A DNA stretch of 64,000 nucleotides from Hedera helix. Taxonomy: Eukaryota; Streptophyta; Magnoliopsida; Apiales; Araliaceae. The notes beneath the pieces were generated by a model. The model was not told where the DNA came from, did not search any database, and saw nothing but the letters and a program-made list of their open reading frames with translations. Shown here piece after piece: positions 12,999-23,960 of the stretch. The position numbers and the translations under genes are program-made. The stretch lies in assembly GCA_947179155.2 (NCBI GenBank), contig OX359264.1:61901202-61965201 (forward strand). Reading direction: 5' to 3'. How positions within the stretch are numbered: the first letter of the stretch is position 1; the number at the start of each line of letters is the position of its first letter.

Positions 12999-14017
12999 CA
13001 GGGGCGGAGGATATAGGACGCTTGGCAGGCTGTAGCCTTGCCCCAAATGTAATATGCTGAATACTACTACTCTGGAGAAAGGATTTTCTCTCTCCTCCCA
13101 TTCGAAGAAGAAGAAGTAGAAGATATAGTAAAAATGGATTCATTTGGGGGCGTATACTATATGGATGAGAAAGCTGTTAGAGTGGAGAACATATTTCTCA
13201 AGTTCCTCAAGAGGTAAAATTCAATTATTTTTTTTCACTTTTGTTTTGGCTCATTTAAAATTAGATCTAAATGTTGCTTATCTGTACAGCTTTTGATTGA
13301 ATCCGAATTCTCAAGAGCCATATTACGAATCAGAGATAAAGGCCATGACCCCAAACGAATCTAACACCATGTTCATTGATTTATCTCACGTTATGCGTTT
13401 CAATGATGTGCTTCAAAAAGCCATTTCTGAAGAAATTTTAAGGAATTTTAATCCTTCATTCCCACTTTTTATCTTTGATTGGCATTTTAATTTTGATAAA
13501 GATCTTACATGCCCTCTAATTTATATGTTTGAACACACTCAAGTTGGTTACTTTTTAATTTAGTTAGGGTAATTATGGTTGGTGGGTTGTTGTATTTGTG
13601 TAGATTTGAGTCTTATTTTAAGAACGCATGCAAGCATTCGTGATGGAACAGAAACCTACATTTATAATGATGACAACCCTAGTCCGTAACAAGGATATCA
13701 ATGTTACTTTTTTTAATCTTCCCTTGTTAAAGAGGTAATAATATAGTTAAGAATTTGATTCAAGTCACCTGTCCCACTCCTTTTTTGAGGAGGGGGTTGT
13801 TATAAGAAATTGACATATCTAAATTGAGGGGGTGGTCTGGGTGCAGATTGAGGGAATTGATTATACAGCCTAAGTGTCATTTTGAATATAGACTTAAAAT
13901 ATCATACTATAGATATAAATTTTTTGTTTTTTATTGTGTTTATTTTTATAGTCCACTCAATTTTGGCATTATAATTTTTTTAACCCTCCCCAATTGAAAT
14001 TCCTAACTCCGCCCCTG
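12999..14017 (+). mobile_element. hAT-like non-autonomous element carrying MCM6 exons
   Basis: The left end reads CAGGGGCGGAG and the right end is its exact 11-bp inverse, a typical plant hAT terminus. The flanks are AATCTCTC on the left and AATCTCTA on the right, an 8-bp target-site duplication with one mismatch, as expected for hAT. No transposase is present. The interior instead contains three broken exons of the replication gene MCM6. The element is 1,019 bp long. The call rests on ends, flank duplication and foreign gene content together. Confidence 0.8.
13134..13734 (+). pseudogene. MCM6: MCM6 5' fragment (replicative helicase subunit), captured and broken
   Basis: Exon 1 (13134-13213) starts with ATG and encodes MDSFGGVYYMDEKAVRVEN and on, close to the start of plant MCM6. 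Exon 2 (13290-13442) carries ESEIKAM and FIDLSHVMRFNDVLQKAI, and exon 3 (13604-13734) carries ACK, MEQKPTF and DINVTFFNLPL, all in MCM6 order. It is dead: an in-frame TGA at 13294-13296, an exon 2 donor reading GA instead of GT, and at least two frameshifts in exon 3. Introns are kept, so the copy came from genomic DNA and not from mRNA. Only the N-terminal part is present; the ATPase core is missing. Functional MCM6 is part of the MCM2-7 helicase. Confidence 0.88.
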
Positions 14018-14129
14018 AATCTCTAAATCCATTTAGAGATTCTTGAGATTTTAAAAAAACACCCTTCTTTTGATCCTAGTCACCCGATCTCCTAATGGAC
14101 GGAATGTGGGGCTGGCCTTGGTGACAAAA

Positions 14130-14830
14130 TGCTCCATAGCGTGTATGTATTTGTAATGTTTATAAATTCGGACGAATCAACTGTTTAATCGAAATTGGCC
14201 GATTCGATTTAATTTAAAAAATTAATTTTTATCAATTTGGTCAAAACTTGATTGATTACTGGTAAAATCGGTTAGTTGAGTTGACCCAGTTTTAAGATTA
14301 TTTTTTATAGAAAAATATTTTTATTTTTAAGATTAGATATTTTTACTAATATTATAATATTATTTCAGTATATTTTAGCTTATAAAAAATTAGATGCTTT
14401 AAAAATTTATTAATTATTAATAATATTTTATTATTATTATTTATGACGTCACTAGTTCAATAACGGTTCGACCACTGGTTAGACCAATAACTCATCCATC
14501 CAGTACCCTTTCCAGTTTAATGATTGGTATGAGTTTGAGAACCTTATGCGAAAGCATTCAAAAACGTATGTATTATACTTCCACTCAAATATTAAAGATT
14601 CCTCTACTAATACCATAAACGAGACAGAAATTGAGTTGAAATATATTTTTGGATTGATATATATATTTTTAAAGTAACATAAATTTTAATTTAAAAAAAT
14701 TACAAGATTTATAATATATCAAATCAAAATTAATGAAAAAAACGGTGACATATCCCGTTTAAAACCCGAAAAACATATTTAAAGTAGTTTTTATCATTAT
14801 TCAAACATTGTATATTTGTACAAGAGGGGT
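14130..14830. repeat. Dispersed repeat R, uninterrupted copy
   Basis: This closely resembles 36930-37214 joined to 39516-39890, that is, the same repeat without the solo LTR that splits the second copy. Shared landmarks include AATAACGGTTCRACCACTGG, TCCTCTACTRATACCAT and a TATGACGT box at about 14453-14459. It is AT-rich and non-coding. No terminal inverted repeats were recognised. Confidence 0.75.
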
Positions 14831-15169
14831 AGTTGAATTTGTGAGCACTGTCAGCCACTGAGGCCCTGTTGGGCAATAATTTTTAAGTTGGTCTTATTTG
14901 ATACTTGGTAATAACTTATTTTTTAATTTATAAATCAAAATAAATAAATAATAATTTGGTATTTATTTAAAAATGACTTATAAGTCATTCCTAATAAATT
15001 GGTTTGATCAAATATAATATTTATTTTGCTCCTTTTCTATTTTACTAAGTTATATCTTTATCTTTCCAACTTAATATTTATTTCTTCTCCAACGTAAACA
15101 AACATATAATTAAAAATGTTAAGACCAAAAAGTTGTCACCCAAATAAATAAATATAATTGATACAATAC

Positions 15170-15201
15170 AATATATATGTATATATATGTATATATATAT
15201 A

Positions 15202-15239
<38 letters not shown>

Positions 15240-15261
15240 AATATATATATATATATATATT
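15170..15261. repeat. (AT)n(GT)n(AT)n microsatellite
   Basis: An AT-type run, an uninterrupted GT run and another AT run follow each other. The flanking 14831-15169 and 15262-15540 hold only AT-rich sequence, with an open frame on the minus strand at 15385-15567 whose lysine- and acid-rich product I do not recognise. Confidence 0.9.
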
Positions 15262-15540
15262 TTTGTATTAAAAGAGCACAATCAGGAATTAAATGAGCAA
15301 AATCAGCAATTAAAAAATCAAAAAGCAAAACAAGACAAAAAAAGCAATTAAAAGAACGAAACAGCAACTAAAAATAATAAAAAGTCAATCTTTCAAAAAA
15401 AGAAAATCCTCTTCATCTTTCATCTTCCTCTCTTCACTTTTCACGGCAACCACCACATCCTCGTCATCTTTGCCACCAAAAATTGCTAGTTTGTCTAAAA
15501 TTAAATCATTTTTATCTTTCTTTTTCTTTTGATTTTTTGG

Positions 15541-16760
15541 GACTAAAATACAAAACTTTCCCTCCAATTTGTATAATTTTTACAAAGTCTCTCTAACTTT
15601 TTTTTTGTGGCAAAACTCTCCTTCCAGTTTGCATTATTTTTGCAAAACTCTCCATCGATTTGTTTTTTTTAGCAAAATTCTCCCTTCAAGATATATTAGT
15701 TGGGCAAAAAAGATCCTTAATAAATATGTAATTAAATAAATGACTAATTATGTGATTTCTAATAATATTAGATTAGTTGAATAATTTTTTCTCATCCCTA
15801 TTTTTAATAAAAATATAATCAGATAATATTTATTTTCAAAAATTATGATGAGATAAGATTATTTATACTAATCTATTATCACTTCGAATTACTAATCTCA
15901 TGATTAATTTGTTATTAAAGCCTAAAGGTTGTGTATGAGCATTTTTAAGACCATTTGATGAATGATTATAATTTTAAGTGAAAATGTGTTATTATATAAT
16001 TTCACTTTTAAGGTATCAAATGACATTAAAAATGATAAAAAAATATTTCAAAATTTGTTGAAAAACTAATCATTAGCATATAGTTCAAAATTAAATAATA
16101 ACTTAGAATAGTATGTATTAATAATAACTTAGTACCGATAATTTTATTTTATTATCATTTTAGTATAAATACTAGTTCGACTTTTCATACCTTTTGACTG
16201 ACAAGTCTACAAACCAACCTTGTTATGTTTGTAATATAAAATTTATGATAAAAATATAAAAGATTTGTCTATGTTATTTAATTTATCATATACTTTTTTT
16301 TGTTCTATAAAAAATTCCTTAACAAAAAAATTTGGACAAAAGACTTTTGTCCATTTATTTTCTTATTTGTTTATTTTTAAACTCAAAATCACAGTAAAAG
16401 TGAATGACCTTTACTGTAACACCTCATTTATCAACCAAACAAATAATAATTTAACATTTCATCCCATTTTTCAAAGAAAATTGCAATTATTCAATATATT
16501 TTCTATGCTCCAAAATATAAAATTAATATAAAATATTACAAAAAAGAAAATAAACTTCACATAAAAAATAAATGAAATAAAGATATAAGGGTCTATTTTG
16601 ACCGACCAATATATTTTGGAGAGAAAGTTTTGCAAAAAAAAGTTGAAGAAAGAGTTTTTCAAAAATAATACAAATCAGAGAGATAGTTTTGTCAAAAAAA
16701 ATTCAAGAAAGAGTTTGACAAAAATAATATAAACCGGAAGGACAATTTTACATTTCAGTC
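15541..16760. mobile_element. Long-TIR foldback element, Mutator-like
   Basis: About 150 bp at each end are imperfect inverse copies. The left begins GACTAAAATACAAAACTTTC and the inverse of the right begins GACTGAAATGTAAAATTGTC. Both arms repeat a CAAAACTCTCC-like unit separated by poly-T. Flanking 9-mers are ATTTTTTGG and GTTTTCTGG (7 of 9 alike), compatible with an old Mutator-type target duplication. No transposase is encoded in the AT-rich 1,220 bp. Confidence 0.6.
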
Positions 16761-16769
16761 GTTTTCTGG

Positions 16770-17980
16770 TGAAGAAACAAAACCCCCAAATTAGTGGAAA
16801 TGAGAGAGGTAAGACGACACAAGTCTATCTTGATTTCCTTGATTCCATCGTCGAGACTGTGAAAAATCGATCGGCAAAGAAAGCCTCCTACACGATTCCA
16901 AAACATAACCTACTCCTTTGCAATACACACTCTACACACCCTAACAATTTTCAAAGAGACAATATGGCTTTATAGTTAAAGAAAACAACATAAACGGTAA
17001 CAATTCCCAACCTCCCCTCCCTAGGAGTGTTCATTATGTTAATATTGGTTCAAATCGAATCGGTATACCAAACCAATTAACTAGTTCGGTATCGATTTTA
17101 ACCGATTATATATAAATAATAATAATAATTATTATTATTATTATTAATTATTTATTAATAATTTTTTAAAAATAGAAAACCGATACGATTTGGGATATAC
17201 CAAACCTCCAAATCTCCGAATCAGTAACGAACTGGTTGAACCGGTATATTGAACCGGTACTGGATCAATTACTTTTTGTACCGAACCGGACCAATTTGGT
17301 ATACCATATATTGATTGTACCGAAAAAATTGCACACCCTCCGGCTTCCCCTTCCTTTCTTTTCTTTGGTTGGTTTTGATATCCAATATCATTTTGGATTT
17401 TGTTAAATTTCTTAGTAATACTAACACAAATTTTTTTTTTATTTGGGGTTATCTGGTTTGATTGAATCTGGATGGGTTTGATTGAATCTGGGTTTGAATT
17501 GCAGGATTTGTGGGGCTAGAATTGAGTTAAAATAAAATGGAAATTTGTTGTTGTAGAGTCTGGGCTTCTATCCGTCACTTTTATGTTGATCCTTTCGGTA
17601 ACAACGAGGGTTGCGGCTAGCACGTTGTTGGCAGGAGGTTGGGATGGAGATGGTGAGACAGTGGTAATTCATATCGGAATGGCAAGGTTTGTTTTTTGTG
17701 TGTGTAAAGACTATATTGCCCCTAATTTTGGCCAGGTGAGTCTGTGACATTGACATCACAAACTTCCGTCCCAAATTAGTGACGGACTGATGGGAAAGCC
17801 AATAAAGTCTTCTTTTTAGCACTAACATGAGTTAAGTTTTCCTAAAAAAAAGTTAAAAGGACAAATAACAGAGTCAGTTTTGCATTTAAGTCCATTCAAA
17901 GTAATTGCAAATGCGGCTCCGGGTCCAGGCAACCATACTAATGCTATTGTTTTTAGTCAACCAGTTGGTGCTGGACCTAG
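16770..17980. other. Intergenic
   Basis: There is an open frame of 68 codons at 16769-16975 with no family resemblance I can name, a repeat rich in GAACCGG and GGTATACC at 17040-17330, and non-coding DNA to 17980. No gene is supported. Confidence 0.5.
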
Positions 17981-18364
17981 AAAATCATGCTCTTCCAAGC
18001 AATCCCATTTTTATTCCACTCAATTCCACATTGTGGCTGCTGGGTCAAGGTGACGAGCTGTCAAAAATATTCCCACTTTAAATCTTATCTTTTGTTTTTC
18101 ATATAAAAAATCTCATTTATAAATATTAACATACTCTTTTTTTATTATATAAACCGTTCATATATATTAAGAAAATCATGCTCTTCCAAGCAAATGCCAT
18201 TTTTATTCCACTCAATTCCACGTTGTGGTGGGTGGGTCAAGGCGCCAAGCAGTCAACAATATTCCCACTTTGAATCTTATTTTTGTTTTTCATGTAAAGA
18301 GTCTCATTTATAAAATTTACAAATATTAACGATCTACTCTCTTATTTTCTTTATATAAGTCATT
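17981..18364 (+). repeat. Tandem duplication of about 192 bp upstream of DUF26 gene
   Basis: The block starting AAAATCATGCTCTTCCAAGC at 17981 recurs at about 18173, including the shared CCACTCAATTCCAC box, a GGGTCAAGG box and an AATATTCCCACTTT box. The copies differ by scattered substitutions. The pair ends about 450 bp before the DUF26 gene, so it could be promoter sequence. Confidence 0.75.
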
Positions 18365-18777
18365 TAAAACACAATTACACATATTAAGAAGTCTCATTAA
18401 TATTAATGTTAGGTAATTAATATTAGTTTGAAATTTCATTACTACTCATCCACTAATTAATTACTCCTCATCTTTCTCTCAATTACTCCATCTTTAAAGG
18501 TAAAATAGAAAATAATTAGATTTTTTCACTTAGATATATACAAAGCTTCTTATATTATGGGATTTTTTTCTTTCTAAAACGACCTATGTAATAAAAAGGA
18601 GAGAGTATTTTTTTTTCCGTGATTACCCTAAATATAATAAGTTGATAGCAGCAATGATATGATAACTTGAGAATATCAAGTCATTTTGTAAAATTATAAA
18701 TAAAAGAGGACTAATGTGTATTTCTTTTTGACAAATGCGACTCTTTTTGTGAAATTAAGGGAGTGTCAAGAATGAAC

Positions 18778-18786
18778 TTATATAAG
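18778..18786 (+). promoter_or_regulatory. TATA box of DUF26 gene
   Basis: TTATATAAG lies 28 bp before the first ATG of the open frame at 18806. With usual plant spacing the transcript would begin at about 18810, after that ATG. This favours the second ATG at 18821 as the true start. Confidence 0.5.
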
Positions 18787-18805
18787 AAAGCTTAGTTGAA
18801 GAAGA

Positions 18806-19606
18806 ATGCAGGGGAAACATATGGATTTGTTATACCATCTTACTCTCTTATTGTTTCTTTGTATTTGCAGTACTTCAGAATCTGCTGATCCCACCGGCGA
18901 GTTTTGCAATAAAGACACAAATATAAGTAGCTCAAGAGTATCAGCTAATATAAATAGCTTGTTGGCTGAACTTGTTCAAACCGCTGCCAAAGATGGCTTT
19001 AGTGCTACATCCTTCGGCAAAGCTGAAAACCAAGTCTATGGCCTAGCCCAATGCAGGGGAGATGTGAGCAGCAAAGACTGCTCGGATTGCATTCAAGATG
19101 CAGCAAAAGAAATCCGTAAACGTTGTCCAAACCAAGCCGATGCCAGGATTTGGTACGATTATTGCTTCCTAAGGTATTACACAAAGGATTTTCGTGGTGA
19201 AGTTGACACAAGCATTGGAACTTTATATGCCAATGTTGAGAATGTAACAGATCCTGAAGGTTTCAAGGAAAACCTAGGTGCTTTGATTGATAAGATAAGT
19301 TCAGAGGCCAACATTCCTAGTAATAAAGGGCTTGGAAAAGGAGATTCTAAACTGTCACAATTTGTGACACTTTATGCCCTGGTGCAGTGCACAAGGGACT
19401 TGTCGCAGATTGACTGCGCTCAGTGCCTGGCCATTGCCATTGCCAACTTTGAAAATTTTTGTGACAACAAAAAGGGTTGTCGAGTTCTATATAGCAGTTG
19501 TTATGTCCGGTATGAACTATATCCTTTTTACTTTCCTCTTGAATCCCAGAATCCCTTGGCGAATGCTTCAACAGCCTATTATGTATATGTAATTTCTAAG
19601 CCTTAA
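18806..19606 (+). CDS. Cysteine-rich repeat secretory protein, two DUF26 (Gnk2) domains
   Basis: A single exon encodes 266 residues, or 261 from the second ATG at 18821. A hydrophobic signal peptide (about residues 7-26) precedes two Gnk2/DUF26 domains, each with the C-X8-C-X2-C signature: C83-C92-C95 and C195-C204-C207. There is no transmembrane helix or kinase domain, so it belongs to the secreted CRRSP class (CRRSP55-like) and not to the CRK receptor kinases. Family members act in the apoplast, some with carbohydrate-binding or antifungal activity; the role of this one is unknown. The C-terminus is not unusually long. Confidence 0.93.
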   Translation: MQGKHMDLLYHLTLLLFLCICSTSESADPTGEFCNKDTNISSSRVSANINSLLAELVQTAAKDGFSATSFGKAENQVYGLAQCRGDVSSKDCSDCIQDAAKEIRKRCPNQADARIWYDYCFLRYYTKDFRGEVDTSIGTLYANVENVTDPEGFKENLGALIDKISSEANIPSNKGLGKGDSKLSQFVTLYALVQCTRDLSQIDCAQCLAIAIANFENFCDNKKGCRVLYSSCYVRYELYPFYFPLESQNPLANASTAYYVYVISKP

Positions 19607-19780
19607 TTAATCTGTCAAGCCATGTAATTTGAATCTCAAAATAATGCAGAAATTTCTCTATTATTCCCTTTAATTTGGACAATTTACTTTCTTGAGTATT
19701 TTACAAGTATGCATTTGAAGCAAATATACACCATCAACCGCAAATATTATCATCAAGTGATATTTTTGCTAGAAACTTAA

Positions 19781-20187
19781 TCAGTTATAGGCTTTGCCAC
19801 AACTTCGGGGAAAAGGGACAGCATCTCTGACATCATTGAGGCCTGTGGCATAGAGAACCAGGAGGTCGAATACGAGACTAAAGCCAGAGTGTTTGGCAGT
19901 TCCATGCCTGCGAAGATCTAAGTACCATTGATACTGGTCCTTTGGCAGGCTCAATTCCCTGATCCTGTAATTTTTAACACGAAATCAGTTCAAACATGTA
20001 AGCCTTTTGCTAGCTCTTTCTGTTAGAAATATGTAACAACTTCATGCCACAAGACTAAACCTAGACACCATTTAAGTTGCAAAAAAGATGAACCACAAAA
20101 AGGTAAAATTAGTATTAATATTCATTACCTTGAATTTAACATATTCAAGTGTTCCTCATTTTGGCTGGCTCTAATCAGAGCTCCCAC
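19781..20187 (-). pseudogene. Asparaginyl-tRNA synthetase, last two exons only
   Basis: Two exons, 20187-20129 and 19964-19781, join across GTAATG...TTACAG to give 80 codons that remain open. They include YQWYLDLRRHG, YATGLNDVRDA and PFPRSCGK before the stop, which match the C-terminus of plant cytosolic asparaginyl-tRNA synthetases. The preceding exons, holding most of the class II catalytic core, are not found in the 1.2 kb between here and EPFL9. The motif 3 region reads GFSLVFDLLVLYATG and lacks the arginine I would expect there, though the exact residue in this subfamily is from memory. It is best read as a gene remnant that could still be transcribed. Confidence 0.78.
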
Positions 20188-21423
20188 CTGCAAATATATG
20201 CCCTTTACTTGCAGTATTTTACTACGCTTTACATGGAAGTGGAATGAATACATTTAAATAGTAAAAAAATTCAATATAATTCTATATTTTAGAGTAATAT
20301 ATATATATATACTCCTACTATGTTTTCCACTAGAAACATATCAGGATCGTTTAAATAGTTTTTATCCAAAAAAGATAAACCCCTTTCAAATTTTGGGGTC
20401 TTGAAGAATGTATACGTGAATTTAGAGTGTCAAAAATCTTGACTGAATCAATCCTGTTAAAAGTCAGACCTAATGTAAAAAAAAATCTCGTAAGCCATTG
20501 TAACTGAATAGTAACTTGTTCCAGCCATTTTAACCAATTCAGATTCTTCAGAACACTACAATTCTTTCTCATTTCATAATCTTCCATTTTTATATTATAA
20601 GTTGTCTTGGCTTAAATGTAAGTTGGGTTTCTGGCATTGAATTAGATGATCACAGCTTTATGGTTTAATGATTTAAAGCAACCAAAGACATTTATAAGAC
20701 CGGTTAGGAAAATCCATGATTCCAACAAAAGAAGAATTGTCATATATCTACACAAACATTCATATTTATGCTTTGAAAACATAGGCACTCTTCCCATATG
20801 AATAAGATCTCCTCTCTATTGAACCCAACACAAGTAGGCTTAAATAAATCACAAAAAGACAATTACACTCTCTGGATTTTGTATTTTTTGGTTTGGTTAT
20901 TGGATGGTTGAAAATCTCGATATTTTAAACAGTAGGTAGACAATGAACTGGAGGCTGAATGACCATATTTTAGTGGGTGAAACTGTTAGTCTTTTACATG
21001 GTTTCCACATTCTTCTAGGACTCTATCATTCATTCTTGATGCCGTTTGTTGTTGGGGTGAGATTCTCTGCCAATTTGGGAGCATATGAATGAGTTTTTCC
21101 AGCTAAAAAACACCAATAGTATCCCTTGGAAAATTCTACAAAAACCAAAGTTGATCTATGGAATTACAAAAATCCAAGGGGCAGTTTCATAATTTTAGAG
21201 AAGAAATGGAATGATCCCATGAGTTGGCTCAACTATGAGATTTGTCAGTTGGGGACCTCTTTGGTAGGCTTTGTCTGAGGACTGGTGCATATATTGACAG
21301 TTGTCTATCTCTTATGGTCATTACTTGACCACAAAACCCTTTCTCCCCCTCTTGTATTGTTATTTTATATTCTTTCAACACTTGAATTATCCTTCAAACT
21401 TATCACAATACCAAAGGCCAGAA
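20188..21423. other. Intergenic before EPFL9
   Basis: An open frame on the minus strand at 20351-20587 does not resemble any synthetase exon I know. The right part serves as the EPFL9 upstream region. No other gene is visible. Confidence 0.5.
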
Positions 21424-22293
21424 ATGGTCAACATTAAAAAAACCAACTTACTCTTGCTATTCTTCAGCTTCATTTGGGCAGCACAAGTGATACAAGGTCA
21501 TACTTTTACAATTCGTATTTCCTCTTTTTCCTTCCACTTTCATTTTTACTAGGTTGTTTCAAAATTAAATGCCATACCATATGAATTCTCATTAAAGTGT
21601 TATTCCATATTTAGGATTTTCATTAAAGTTGTCTTAGTTTTTTCTTCTGCAGAGTGTTATGTTAGTTTTTACAGTATGTATATCATGTTACTGTCCTAAG
21701 TTTCATGAGAAGTTATCATCTTTTTCAATTGGTTCAGCTTATCATTGTTCTTAATTTGTTGCAACAATTGGATTTTCATAGGCATAACATTATATTTGTG
21801 AAGTTCTTGGTTTGAATGTGCAAGCAACTATGCTTCACTCCCAATTCCCATATCTTAATTATGCATTTTAATCTTATGGCATAGTATTTTCTTATCATTT
21901 TGGTGTTTCAGGATCCAGATTTCAAATAGTAAAACCTCATCCTCAGAGGGTCTATCATATTTCTGCATCAGAAACACAAGAATTGCAGGTGAGAAATAAA
22001 AAAGCTCTTCTGTGGAATTTTAGACCAATCTCAATCTTTCTATATCAGTGACGACAATAATAACTATAACAAATTACTTTGTTTGATCATTATATTTTGG
22101 GAGCTTATAGGATAGTAGCAAATTATGGACACACAACAACGCGAGAAGGCTGATGATAGGTTCAGTAGCCCCAACTTGCACTTACAATGAATGCAGAGGG
22201 TGTAAGTTCAAGTGTAGAGCTGAGCAAGTTCCGGTAGAGGGGAATGACCCCATGAACAGCGCTTACCACTACAAATGTATCTGCCATAGGTAA
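21424..22293 (+). CDS. EPFL9: STOMAGEN / EPF-like 9 secreted peptide precursor
   Basis: Three exons (21424-21496, 21912-21988, 22111-22293) give a 110-residue precursor. The reading frame continues across phase 1 and phase 0 junctions. The N-terminus has a hydrophobic signal peptide (residues 8-22). The last 45 residues, 66-110, begin IGSVAPTC and end CHR. They contain the six cysteines of the EPF fold, with CTYNECRGCKFKC and the AEQVPVEGNDP loop almost identical to STOMAGEN. Stomagen is made in mesophyll, secreted, and promotes stomatal development by competing with EPF1/2 at ERECTA-TMM receptors. The donor of intron 1 (GTCATA) is weak. The precursor is slightly longer than the Arabidopsis one. 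The gene appears complete. Confidence 0.96.
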
Positions 22294-23960
22294 TAAATAT
22301 TTTGTAATAAGAATATTTGAGCTTAGTGAGCTTGGTGAATGTCAGTTCAAATGTGAGGTTATGTAGCAGAGTAAAACACGAAGGCCAGTCTCTCTTCTTT
22401 GTTTTACACTATTTGTTATCACAACCAGTTAAACTGTGTCGAAATTAGCTGAAATACATCCTTTGAATGCTCCTATACCCTTCAAAATGTATGGATTTTT
22501 GGTTTTGAGTTATTTGCATATTCTTGGAAAGAGCTTCCGATTTGTAGTTTGGTTTGTACTTCATTCATAAAGACTACACGTAATTTTAGTCAACTTCACT
22601 TTGCATACCATTTTAGGACTGAATGACCACTGGAAAAAGAGAAACTTGAAGCATTGCTCAGTAAAAATGTTCTGGTATTTTTATTTTTGGCCATTGAAAC
22701 TTTGAATTTGCACGGCAAGTTGCACATGGAGGAGTGGTCCCAAAATTTATTCATACAAGCCACAAATGGGGTCACATGGGAAATCTTGTTTCAATCCACC
22801 ATTTGTACAAATTGGCAGAATTGATGAGGTTAATTAGGACAATAGAAGTAGTATCTCTTAACTTTGAGATGCCCCAATTTCAGTGTCATATGCAACTGTT
22901 GAAGACATGTATATGGTCCATTATAATTGATGTCTTGGCACCCCTTTTTATTTTCTAGAATTCTGTAGTGTGGACTTCACATAGTACAAGTACATGAATA
23001 GGTTTTGGTTGATACGTTTGCCCTGTGCAATCACTATTAGCTGGATTCTTTGGCAGCACTGAGAGAACCCCACCCCACAAATTCTTCAATATGAAACTCA
23101 ACCAGCCTTTCTGCCATTAACACTCGCGCACAACCACACAAGAGATCATACTGACAAGTACAAATGACTCAGTTGACTCTCTAACTTTTATTAAGCATGC
23201 TAAGATTTGTGTAGCTAAGACGAGAAGCTTAGACATAAAAATTAACTATGTTCTTAGTGTTTCTGAGCATTACAATAAAAGATTTTGTGGGGGGTTCGAC
23301 TAAACTCTAAAGCCAATAATAGTTGTACCATTAAGTTAACTCATTTTGCTTAGTTTTGTTCTTGATAAAGTAACTCCTCCATTCTAAAACACAAGCTGCT
23401 GCTTGACCAGTGTAACATTGATCGAACAGTGAAAAATATGTCCGTCTCCTTTTTGTTTTCCCTTTTCTTGTTTTTGATTGGGAGAACAAAAATAGGTCAA
23501 TTCAATATAAAGCCTGTAAGCCCATGGATGAGCTGACTGAATCCTTATGAGGACCCCATTATTACAAATACATAGGGCATGGCAGAAGTGGCAGCAAGGA
23601 CTTATAACTGGTGAGTAATTTCCATGCAAGAAGGTTTGTGTAAATATTATTTAAAGTCTAAAATATTAAATGTGATCAGGAAAGTATTAGTTCCCTCGTG
23701 AAATTATCCAATTCACTTGTGACGGAGCCTTCACTTTTATGTAGAACTAAAGGCTTAAAGCACATCTCATTTAATCATCACCCCCACACCTCTAAAGATG
23801 AATGAAGGGTTAGATTCATTGTTAATCACCATATTTTAATGTAACATAATTATTGTCATCATTGATGTTACTCTGGCTGTTATGATTAAATCAGACAGCT
23901 GCACTATATGTAACAACAACTAAGGAAGAAATAGAAGCACAAGCACAAACAACTATTCCA
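22294..23960. other. Intergenic between EPFL9 and small basic protein gene
   Basis: I read both strands and found no conserved protein segment, tRNA-like structure or transposon end that I could support. Confidence 0.5.

Noticed and set aside
20351..20587. Possible additional synthetase exon (minus strand)
   Set aside because: The translated sequence shows none of the class II motifs or conserved blocks of asparaginyl-tRNA synthetase.
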